DNA of 14,339 nucleotides, taken from Clostridia bacterium (GTDB taxonomy: Bacteria > Bacillota_A > Clostridia > Christensenellales > Aristaeellaceae). The notes below the pieces were generated by a model. It was not told where the DNA came from. It ran no database searches and was given only the letters and a program-made list of their open reading frames with translations. How positions within the stretch are numbered: position 1 is the first letter of the stretch; every line of letters starts with the position of its first letter. Of the stretch, positions 5,792 through 12,338 are shown piece after piece. Location of the stretch: positions 1 through 14,339 of the forward strand of contig CAAEDZ010000369.1 in NCBI GenBank assembly GCA_900754775.1, read 5' to 3'. Position numbers and translations under genes: made by a program.

Positions 5792-5874
5792 GGTCGCAGA
5801 AACGCAACCGTCGCGCCTTTGCGCGCGTCTAAGAGCCTGAAACGACCGCTTTGGACAATGAGGTGGAAAAACAA

Positions 5875-6855
5875 ATGAAAAACGCATTCCGTGCCACGCT
5901 CGCCGCGCTGCTGGCGGCGCTGCTCCTGCTCGGCTCCGCTTCCGCCGTGATGGTGGACGAAGACGGCTATCTGGAGGAGATCCTCCTTGAGGACGGCGAG
6001 GAGATCCAGTTTGATGACTCGCAGGCGGACGCCTCCCTGCAGGCTTCCCTTGACAAGGTGAACGAGTTGCAGCACATCCTGCTGCTGGGCATCGACGCCC
6101 GCCCCGGCCAGACCACTGGCCGCTCGGACACGATGATCATCCTCACCGTGGACACCAACAACCAGAAGATCAAGCTGATGAGCCTGATGCGCGACATCAT
6201 CGTGGCCATTCCCGGGCGCGAGAACAACCGCCTCAACTCGGCCTATTACTTCGGCGGCCCGGACCTGCTTTTGCAGACCATTGAGAACAACTTCGGCATC
6301 CACATCGAGCATTATGTGGGCGTCAACTTCTCGCTACTGGCCGACCTCATCGACCAGATCGGCGGGCTGACGCTGACGGTGGAGAGCGAGTATTATATGG
6401 ATCGCATCAACGCCGTCATCAAGGAGGACAACAAGGTACTCGGCCTGCCCGAAGACGACGGCCTGCTCACCCACTCCGGCGAACAGCTGATGACGGGCAA
6501 GCAGGCCCAGGCTTACGCCCGCTACCGCTACGGCACCTCCGACGGCGACTTTGGCCGCACCGCCCGGCAGCGCGAGGTCATCACCAAGATCTTCCACAGG
6601 CTGACGGAGATGTCCATGGTGGAACTCTCCGCGCTGGCGATGGCCAACCTCGGCAACGTGGTGACCAACCTCACCTTGCAGGACATCATGCTTCTGGCCC
6701 CGGCCATGCTCTCGCTCAAGGACGCTGAGATCGAGGAACTGCGCCTGCCCGTGGACGGCGGCTACAAGTTCCAGACCGTGCGCGGCATGTCCGTGATCGT
6801 GCCGGACCGCACCATGACCATGGAAGCCATCGCCGAGTTCCTCACCGAGGACTAA
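5875..6855 (+). CDS. LytR-CpsA-Psr (LCP) family cell-wall polymer ligase
   Basis: This 326-aa LCP protein belongs to enzymes that transfer lipid-linked glycopolymers (teichoic acids, capsule) onto peptidoglycan outside the membrane. The core motifs are complete. ILLLGIDARPGQTTGRSDTM (68-87) has D74, R83 and D85. IKLMSLMRDIIVAIPG (99-114) has the key R106. NRLNSAYYFGG and the YVGVNFSLLADLIDQIGGL segment follow, and GDFGRTARQREVI is further on. An N-terminal hydrophobic segment (5-24) ends in SASA, a possible signal-peptidase site. It is followed by a strikingly acidic linker (28-54). ATG 5875 is chosen: GAGGTGG sits eight bases upstream and the signal sequence begins properly, whereas TTG 5851 adds eight polar residues. 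The YdcF-like gene begins nine bases after the stop, so the two are probably cotranscribed. Confidence 0.93.
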   Translation: MKNAFRATLAALLAALLLLGSASAVMVDEDGYLEEILLEDGEEIQFDDSQADASLQASLDKVNELQHILLLGIDARPGQTTGRSDTMIILTVDTNNQKIKLMSLMRDIIVAIPGRENNRLNSAYYFGGPDLLLQTIENNFGIHIEHYVGVNFSLLADLIDQIGGLTLTVESEYYMDRINAVIKEDNKVLGLPEDDGLLTHSGEQLMTGKQAQAYARYRYGTSDGDFGRTARQREVITKIFHRLTEMSMVELSALAMANLGNVVTNLTLQDIMLLAPAMLSLKDAEIEELRLPVDGGYKFQTVRGMSVIVPDRTMTMEAIAEFLTED

Positions 6856-6864
6856 GCGCCGGCA

Positions 6865-7467
6865 ATGCGAAGAAAACGACGGCTGGGGCGCGCGCTGTTG
6901 GCGCTTGTCTGTCTGGGGGCGGTGATGTTCGTGGCGCTGGTGGGCACGGTGAGCGTCTGCGCGGCGCTCGAGCGCGCGGTGGAGCCTGCGGACTGCATCA
7001 TCGTGCTGGGCGCGCGCGTGCGGCCGGACGGCACGCTCTCCGACAGCCTGCGCTACCGCTGCGAATCGGCGCTGGCGGCGTGGCGGGAGGAGCTTGCCCC
7101 GGCGCTGATCGTCTGCGGCGCGCAGGGCGGGGACGAGCCCATGCCGGAAGCCATTGCCATGCGCGACTGGCTTATGGCGCAGGGCGTGCCGGAGGAAGCC
7201 ATCCTCGTGGAGGGCGCCTCCTTCAACACCGAACAGAACCTCGATAACGCCCGGGCGCTGATGGACGAACGCGGCTGGAAAAGCGCCATCGTCGTCACCA
7301 GCGATTACCACCTGCAGCGCGCCCTGTGGCTGGCGCGCGACGCAGGCATAGACGCCTGCGGCATCCCCGCGGAATCGCCGCACCCGCTGCCCATGCGCCT
7401 CAAGGACCGCGTTAGGGAGGCGTGCGGCTGGGGCATGTACGCGCTGCGAAAGATATTCCGGGGATAG
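6865..7467 (+). CDS. YdcF/SanA-type DUF218 membrane protein
   Basis: This 200-aa protein has a basic N-terminus (MRRKRRLGR), one transmembrane helix (about 10-33) and a DUF218 domain. The domain carries ADCIIVLGARVRPDGTLSD (42-60), ALIVCGAQGG (80-89), EGASFNTEQNLDNARALM (116-133) and the family hallmark KSAIVVTSDYHLQRALWLAR (139-158). DUF218 proteins (YdcF, SanA, ElyC) are linked to cell-envelope integrity and lipid-carrier metabolism in other bacteria, but their reaction is not firmly known. The gene starts nine bases after the LCP gene, with only a distant GAGG at 6847-6850, so translation may depend on coupling. The pairing with an LCP ligase fits a role in wall-polymer or undecaprenyl-carrier metabolism (inference). 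It ends at a bidirectional terminator. Confidence 0.9.
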   Translation: MRRKRRLGRALLALVCLGAVMFVALVGTVSVCAALERAVEPADCIIVLGARVRPDGTLSDSLRYRCESALAAWREELAPALIVCGAQGGDEPMPEAIAMRDWLMAQGVPEEAILVEGASFNTEQNLDNARALMDERGWKSAIVVTSDYHLQRALWLARDAGIDACGIPAESPHPLPMRLKDRVREACGWGMYALRKIFRG

Positions 7468-7510
7468 AAAAATGCCCGATGCGAGGAACATCCTTGCATC
7501 GGACATTTTT
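7468..7510. terminator. Bidirectional terminator between convergent genes
   Basis: A 20-position stem (7468-7487 with 7491-7510), with one mismatch (C7475/A7503), one G-T pair and a 3-base loop ACA, starts with AAAAA and ends with TTTTT. It therefore works for the plus-strand ydcF-like gene and for the minus-strand UPF0303 gene. It begins directly after the ydcF-like stop codon and ends six bases before the other stop codon. Confidence 0.92.
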
Positions 7511-7516
7511 GCGCGT

Positions 7517-8014
7517 TCAGTTTTCTTCCAGAGGAATGGCGGGCGCTTCCACGCCGAGGTGGGCCGAGAGGCAGTCCACGAGAAAGCCGTGGTCCAGAAC
7601 GTCCGGCAGGCCCGAGGCCAGCGCCACGGCCACCAGTTCGCCCGTCTTCAGGCGGATGGGGAAACCGCCGCCGCAGAAGACGTACTCGCGCGGGTCGAGG
7701 CCGCACTGTTCCACGCCTTCGCCGCTGATGGCGGCGATGGCCTTGGAGGCCAGCGAGCTGCGCTCCATCAGGCAGACGGAATTGTATTTTCGGCGCATCC
7801 AGTTCTGGTTGTTGACGGTTGTGCCCGCCGCTGCGTACTGGAAGAGTACGTACCCGGTCAAGGACCAGATGGCCACGCAGACCTTGAGATCGCGGCGCTT
7901 GAGTTCTTCCACCATGGAGCTGCCCAGCGCCCAGGCAGTCTGGCTGTCGAAGCTGTCAAAGCGCAGAAGCGCTTCCTGTCGCGCGCAGGTATCGCGCATC
8001 GTTGCAAAGTCCAT
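7517..8014 (-). CDS. UPF0303 / heme-degrading-domain (GlcG/HbpS-like) protein
   Basis: This 165-aa cytoplasmic protein is of the UPF0303 family, which shares the fold of GlcG/HbpS (DUF336) proteins and is often annotated 'heme-degrading domain-containing'. Recognisable segments are DSQTAWALGSSMVEELKRR (23-41), KVCVAIWSLTGYVLFQYAAAG (44-64), NNQNWMRRKYNSV (68-80), the glycine-rich YVFCGGGFPIRLKTGELVAV (111-130) and the C-terminal DHGFLVDCLSAHLG (141-154). Biochemical activity of the family is poorly defined. The ATG at 8014 is preferred because GAGGTG lies six bases upstream and overlaps the alternative GTG at 8023. It follows the coiled-coil gene by 42 bp on the same strand, so it is probably the second gene of that transcript, ending at the bidirectional terminator. 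Confidence 0.85.
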   Translation of the reverse strand: MDFATMRDTCARQEALLRFDSFDSQTAWALGSSMVEELKRRDLKVCVAIWSLTGYVLFQYAAAGTTVNNQNWMRRKYNSVCLMERSSLASKAIAAISGEGVEQCGLDPREYVFCGGGFPIRLKTGELVAVALASGLPDVLDHGFLVDCLSAHLGVEAPAIPLEEN

Positions 8015-8056
8015 ATCGGTCACCTCGTCTGTTCGCCCCGTTTCAGGGCCTTTTCT

Positions 8057-8362
8057 CTACTCTTTTTCTTTGGCTCCGTCGTTCCCTTTATCCATAATGC
8101 TCCGCATCTCATCCGCCCATTTCTTCCGCATCGCATGCAGGCGCTCCTGTTCGGCGTACATCTTTTCCCGCCGCGCCCTTTCCCGCGCGAATCTTTCCTC
8201 GGCTTCTTTGGCTCGCGCCCTTTGCTCGGCGAAGTAGGCTTCGCGCGATCTCCGGCTGAAGGGCTTCCAGAGAAATGGAGAGGGTTTTTGCGCGGGGTTC
8301 ATCTTGCTTGCCGCGTAGTCTATCAGCGACAGCTTTTCAAGATAGTCCGTGACCCATCCCAT
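8057..8362 (-). CDS. Small charged coiled-coil protein, unknown function
   Basis: I do not recognise this 101-aa protein. The first 35 residues are mixed (MGWVTDYLEKLSLIDYAASK). Residues about 38-92 form a highly charged helix rich in Arg, Glu, Lys and Ala (for example RAKEAEERFARERARREKM, 50-68), likely a coiled coil or a single alpha-helix. The tail is KGNDGAKEKE. It has no cysteines, signal peptide or membrane segment. The gene call is well supported: AAAGGAG lies eight bases before ATG 8362, and a TATAAT promoter lies just upstream. It probably forms a transcript with the UPF0303 gene that follows 42 bp later. Highly charged helices of this kind match many proteins by composition alone, so similarity hits should be read with care. 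Confidence 0.75.
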   Translation of the reverse strand: MGWVTDYLEKLSLIDYAASKMNPAQKPSPFLWKPFSRRSREAYFAEQRARAKEAEERFARERARREKMYAEQERLHAMRKKWADEMRSIMDKGNDGAKEKE

Positions 8363-8382
8363 ACGATCAACTCCTTTATGGT

Positions 8383-8411
8383 ATTATAGCACATCTGCCT
8401 CCGTTTGTCTG
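8383..8411 (-). promoter_or_regulatory. Extended -10 promoter for the coiled-coil / UPF0303 genes
   Basis: On the minus strand CAGACA (8411-8406) is followed after 17 bp by a perfect TATAAT (8388-8383) preceded by TGC, making an extended -10. The start codon at 8362 leaves a leader of roughly 14 bases carrying the AAAGGAG ribosome binding site. Confidence 0.7.
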
Positions 8412-8422
8412 CCCCCCAGGGA

Positions 8423-8457
8423 ATAAAAATACCGCGTTCCCATCGTGGAGAACGCGG
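8423..8457 (-). terminator. Rho-independent terminator of the aminotransferase gene
   Basis: On the minus strand an 8-bp perfect stem CCGCGTTC / GAACGCGG (8450-8457 with 8432-8439) is followed by TATTTTTATT. It begins 14 bases after the stop codon at 8472 and separates this gene from the next minus-strand promoter. Confidence 0.88.
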
Positions 8458-8471
8458 CGAACATGCGCCTG

Positions 8472-9668
8472 TCAGGTGAGGGAGGCGACGAACTCGGCCA
8501 TGCGGCGCACGCCCTCGCGGATCTTGTCCTCGCCGACGGCGTAGGAGAGGCGCGCGAAGCCCGGCGCGCCGAACGCCTCGCCCGGCACCACGGCCACGCA
8601 CTGCTTTTCCAGAAGCAGGCTGGCGAAGGTGTTGGAGGAGTCGATGACGGTACCCTCGCAGCGCTTGCCGAGCAGGGCGCGCAGGTCCATCATCATGTAG
8701 AACGCGCCATGGGGCAGGTCCGCGGACAGGCCCGGCACCTCGTTGATGAGCCTGCACATCAGCTTGCGGCGCTCGTCGAAGGCATGCACCATGCCGGCCA
8801 CTTCCTTGCCGTCGCCGGAGAGGGCCGCCTCGGTGGCGTACTGGGCGATGGAGTTGGCGTTGCTGGCCGCGTGGCTCTGGAAGGCGGACATGGCCTTGAT
8901 GATGTTCGCGGGGCCGGCGGCATAGCCGATGCGCCAGCCGGTCATGGCGTAGGCCTTGCTCGCGCCGTTGACGACCACGGTCTGCTCCTTGATCTTCTCG
9001 CCCAGAGAGGCGATGGAGACATGCTCGCAGCCGTCGTAGATGAGCTTTTCATAGATCTCGTCGGAGATGACGTAGAACTGCTTTTCCACGGCCAGCGCGG
9101 CGATCTGCTCAAGCGTTTTACGCGGGATCACGCAGCCGAGGGGGTTGCTGGGGCTGTTGAGGATAAGCACCTTGGTCTTGTCGGTGACGCGTTTGGCGAT
9201 CTCCTCGGGGCGGACGATGAAGCCGTCCTCGTGGTGGCAGGGTACGAACACCGGCACGCCGCCCACCATCTTCACCATCTCGGGATAGCTGACCCAGTAG
9301 GGCGAGGGGATAAGCACCTCGTCGCCATCGTCGACCAGCACGCTCAGGGCCGTGAAGATGGACAGCTTGGCGCCGCTGGAAACGATGATCTGCGAAACAT
9401 CGTAGGCAAGGCCGTTGTCCTTCATGAACTTTTCCGCGATGACCTTGCGCAGAGAGAGCGTGCCCGGCACGGGGGTATAGCGGGTACGGCCCTCGTCGAT
9501 GGCGCGCTGCGCCGCGGCGCGCACGTATTCGGGCGTATCAAAATCCGGTTCGCCGGCGCCGAAGCCGACCACATCCCTGCCCTCGGCCTTCAGCGCCTTG
9601 GCGCGCGTGTCGATGGCCAGCGTGGCGGAAGGGGCGATCTGCGCCGCCCTGCGCGATATTTGCAGCAT
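8472..9668 (-). CDS. aspB: Pyridoxal-phosphate-dependent aspartate aminotransferase (class I)
   Basis: This 398-aa aminotransferase is of the AspB type. It converts aspartate and 2-oxoglutarate to oxaloacetate and glutamate in the cytoplasm. The N-terminus SRRAAQIAPSATLAID (5-20) and GFGAGEPDFDTP (35-46) are typical. YWVSYPE (124-130), NSPSNPLG (171-178; the usual T of NPTG is L here), SDEIYEKL (202-209, with D203 for the cofactor ring) and GASKAYAMTGWRIGY (235-249) follow. K238 is the Schiff-base lysine, and FARLSYA (371-377) carries the substrate-carboxylate arginine R373. Length matches the family. The start has GGAGG nine bases upstream. The gene is monocistronic with its own terminator and divergent from glgP. 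Closely related enzymes may use other amino acids, so substrate preference is inferred. Confidence 0.95.
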   Translation of the reverse strand: MLQISRRAAQIAPSATLAIDTRAKALKAEGRDVVGFGAGEPDFDTPEYVRAAAQRAIDEGRTRYTPVPGTLSLRKVIAEKFMKDNGLAYDVSQIIVSSGAKLSIFTALSVLVDDGDEVLIPSPYWVSYPEMVKMVGGVPVFVPCHHEDGFIVRPEEIAKRVTDKTKVLILNSPSNPLGCVIPRKTLEQIAALAVEKQFYVISDEIYEKLIYDGCEHVSIASLGEKIKEQTVVVNGASKAYAMTGWRIGYAAGPANIIKAMSAFQSHAASNANSIAQYATEAALSGDGKEVAGMVHAFDERRKLMCRLINEVPGLSADLPHGAFYMMMDLRALLGKRCEGTVIDSSNTFASLLLEKQCVAVVPGEAFGAPGFARLSYAVGEDKIREGVRRMAEFVASLT

Positions 9669-9829
9669 TTTTTTCTACCTCCAAGTCGTCCTGTTCCTCA
9701 GGATATTTCGCCAAATGATGGAGAACTCCTGCCTTGCACGCAAATTTTACCTCTTTTCCCGCCAGAATGGGCATATATTTGCAAGTGAAACGCTTTTTCG
9801 GCCCAAAACTACACTTTAACACAGTTTGC

Positions 9830-9858
9830 TTTACACAGGTTTCAAAACATGCTATAAT
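9830..9858 (+). promoter_or_regulatory. Extended -10 promoter for the glgP operon
   Basis: TTTACA (9830-9835) is followed after 17 bp by a perfect TATAAT (9853-9858) preceded by TGC. The ribosome binding site GGGGAGG (9877-9883) lies seven bases before the ATG at 9891. The 222-bp gap to the divergent aminotransferase gene holds no other clear site. A CGCTTT-containing segment at 9787-9798 only loosely resembles a catabolite-response element. Confidence 0.82.
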
Positions 9859-9890
9859 AAATCGTATTTTCTCAGTGGGGAGGCTATGTC

Positions 9891-12338
9891 ATGGAGTTTG
9901 ACCGCATGGGCGTTGAGGAGATCAAACAGTCCATACGAGAAAAGCTGGAAAATAACTTTGGCTGCGGGCTGAGCGACGCGACGCCGCAGCAGCTCTATCA
10001 GGCCGTGGCGCGCACCGTCCGCGACGAGGTGATGCGCCGCCGCACCGCGTCGCGCGGCGTGCGCAAGACCGAGCGCAAGAAGAAGGTCTACTACCTCTGC
10101 GCCGAGTTCCTCACCGGCCGCGCGCTGCATTCCAATATCGTCAACCTCGTCAACGAGGACAATTACGCCCAGGCGCTGAAGGAACTGGGCATCAATGAGG
10201 ACGCCATCTTTGAGCTGGAGCCGGAACCGGGCCTTGGCAACGGCGGCCTCGGCCGTCTGGCGGCCTGCTTTCTGGACGCTCTGACCACCATGGAGCTGCC
10301 CGCCATGGGCTGCACCATCCGCTATGAGTTCGGCCTCTTCCGCCAGAAGCTCATCGACGGCTATCAGGCCGAGGTGCCGGACAACTGGCTGGAGTCGGGC
10401 AACATCTGGGAGATCCCGCGGCCGGACGAGACGGTGGAAGTCCACTTCGGCGGCCGTTTGGAGGAGTATACCGAAAACGGACGTCTCAAGTACCGCCACC
10501 TCGACTACAAGACCGTGGAGGCCGTGCCCTACGACATCCCCGTGGTCGGCTACGACAGCTGCATGGTCAACATGCTGCGCGTGTGGTCGGCGCGCTCGAA
10601 AAAGCAGATCGACATGGCCTCGTTCAACTCCGGGCAGTACATCCGCGCCATGGAGGAGCGGGAACTTGCTGAGGTCATCTCCAAGGTGCTGTACCCCAAC
10701 GACAACAACTACGAGGGCAAGGAGCTGCGCCTCAAGCAGCAGTACTTCTTCTCCTCCGCGTCCATCCAGTACGCCGTGAAGGACTTTATCAAGGTCTACG
10801 GCTACAACTGGCGCATCTTCCCGGACAAGGTGGCCATCCACATCAACGACACGCATCCGGCCATCGCCATCCCGGAACTGATGCGCATCCTCGTGGACGA
10901 ATACGAGCTGGACTGGGATTTTGCCCAGGACATCTGCTACCGCACGTTCGCCTACACCAACCACACCGTCATGCAGGAGGCGTTGGAGCGCTGGCCGGAG
11001 GACATGTTCCGCGTGCAATTGCCGCGCATCTACATGATCCTCAGTGAGATGAACCGCCGCCTCTGTCAGGATCTGTGGGACGCCTTCCCCGGCCAGTGGG
11101 ACCGCATCGCCCACATGTCCATCCTCGCCTACGGGCAGGTGCAGATGGCCAACCTGGCCGTGGCCTATTCGCACTCGGTCAACGGCGTTTCCGCCATCCA
11201 CACCGACATTTTGCGCAAGCAGACCTTCCGCGACTACGCCATGCTGCAGCCGCGCAAGTTCGTTTCCATCACCAACGGCATCACCCACCGCCGCTGGCTG
11301 ATGCAGGCCAACCCCGGCCTGTCCAAATTGCTGGACGAGGCCATCGGCACGGCCTGGCGGCGCGACCCGCAGCGCCTTTCCGACCTTTTGCCCTTTGCCG
11401 ACGACGCCGCCTTCCGCGAGCGGTTTGACAAGGTCAAGCACGAAAACAAGGAGCGTCTGGCGCGCTTTGTCAAGGCGCATCAGGGCGCGATCATCGACCC
11501 GGACACCATCTTCGACGCGCAGGCCAAGCGCCTGCACGAGTACAAGCGGCAGCTGATGAACGCGCTGGGCATCCTCATGTTCTACAACCTGATCGTGGAT
11601 CACCCCGAAGTGCAGTTCACGCCGCGCACCTATCTGTTCGGAGCCAAGGCTTCGCCGGGATACTACCGCGCCAAGCTCATCATCAAGCTGATCAATTCCA
11701 TCGGCGAACTGGTGAAGAAGCATCCGCGCGCCTCGAAGCTGATCAACGTGGTGTTCCTGGAGAACTACTGCGTGTCGCTGGCGGAGCTGCTGATGCCGGC
11801 CACGGAGGTCTCTGAACAGCTTTCCACCGCCGGCAAGGAGGCCAGCGGCACCGGCAACATGAAGTTCATGATGAACGGCGCGGTGACCGTGGGCACCATG
11901 GACGGCGCCAACTGCGAGATCCACGACGCCGTGGGCGACGACAACATCTTCATCTTCGGCCTGCGCGCCGACGAGGTGGAGGAGGGCTATTCCAAGTATC
12001 GCGCCAGCGAGATCTACGAGACCAACCCCTCCATCCGCCGCGCCATGGATCAGCTCATCAACGGCGAGCTGTGCCCGGAGAACCATCAACTGTTCCAGGA
12101 ACTCTACCACGCCCTGCTGTTCGGCGACAACGGCGGCATGGCCGACCCCTACTTCGTGCTTAAGGACCTGCCTTCGTTCCTCTCCACGCAGCGCCGCGTG
12201 GGAGACGCGTATCTCGACCGCGACAGGTGGCTGAAAATGGCGATCATCAACACCGCCAAGAGCGGCGTCTTCGCCGCTGACCGCACCATCGCGGAATACA
12301 ACGAGAAAATCTGGCATCTGGAGCCTTTGGAACTGTGA
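9891..12338 (+). CDS. glgP: Glycogen/maltodextrin phosphorylase (GT35)
   Basis: This 815-aa enzyme removes glucose-1-phosphate from non-reducing ends of alpha-1,4-glucans using inorganic phosphate and pyridoxal phosphate. Family segments are intact: YYLCAEFLTGRAL (67-79), EPGLGNGGLGRLAACFLDAL (112-131), VPDNWLESGNIWEIPRPDE, HINDTHPAIAIPELMRIL in the middle, and NGITHRRWL. The C-terminal signature is EASGTGNMKFMMNGA, with K658 as the cofactor lysine, followed by VGTMDGANCEI. Length equals typical bacterial GlgP. The ATG at 9891 is set by GGGGAGG seven bases upstream. The stop codon overlaps the next gene's GTG start, so the two are translationally coupled. The enzyme would mobilise stored glycogen or imported dextrins. 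Which of these is the main substrate cannot be read from the sequence. Confidence 0.97.
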   Translation: MEFDRMGVEEIKQSIREKLENNFGCGLSDATPQQLYQAVARTVRDEVMRRRTASRGVRKTERKKKVYYLCAEFLTGRALHSNIVNLVNEDNYAQALKELGINEDAIFELEPEPGLGNGGLGRLAACFLDALTTMELPAMGCTIRYEFGLFRQKLIDGYQAEVPDNWLESGNIWEIPRPDETVEVHFGGRLEEYTENGRLKYRHLDYKTVEAVPYDIPVVGYDSCMVNMLRVWSARSKKQIDMASFNSGQYIRAMEERELAEVISKVLYPNDNNYEGKELRLKQQYFFSSASIQYAVKDFIKVYGYNWRIFPDKVAIHINDTHPAIAIPELMRILVDEYELDWDFAQDICYRTFAYTNHTVMQEALERWPEDMFRVQLPRIYMILSEMNRRLCQDLWDAFPGQWDRIAHMSILAYGQVQMANLAVAYSHSVNGVSAIHTDILRKQTFRDYAMLQPRKFVSITNGITHRRWLMQANPGLSKLLDEAIGTAWRRDPQRLSDLLPFADDAAFRERFDKVKHENKERLARFVKAHQGAIIDPDTIFDAQAKRLHEYKRQLMNALGILMFYNLIVDHPEVQFTPRTYLFGAKASPGYYRAKLIIKLINSIGELVKKHPRASKLINVVFLENYCVSLAELLMPATEVSEQLSTAGKEASGTGNMKFMMNGAVTVGTMDGANCEIHDAVGDDNIFIFGLRADEVEEGYSKYRASEIYETNPSIRRAMDQLINGELCPENHQLFQELYHALLFGDNGGMADPYFVLKDLPSFLSTQRRVGDAYLDRDRWLKMAIINTAKSGVFAADRTIAEYNEKIWHLEPLEL

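Noticed and set aside
9787..9800. Possible catabolite-response element (cre) upstream of glgP
   Set aside because: Only the central ACGCTT part fits. The outer TG and CA positions fail, leaving roughly 9 of 14 matches.
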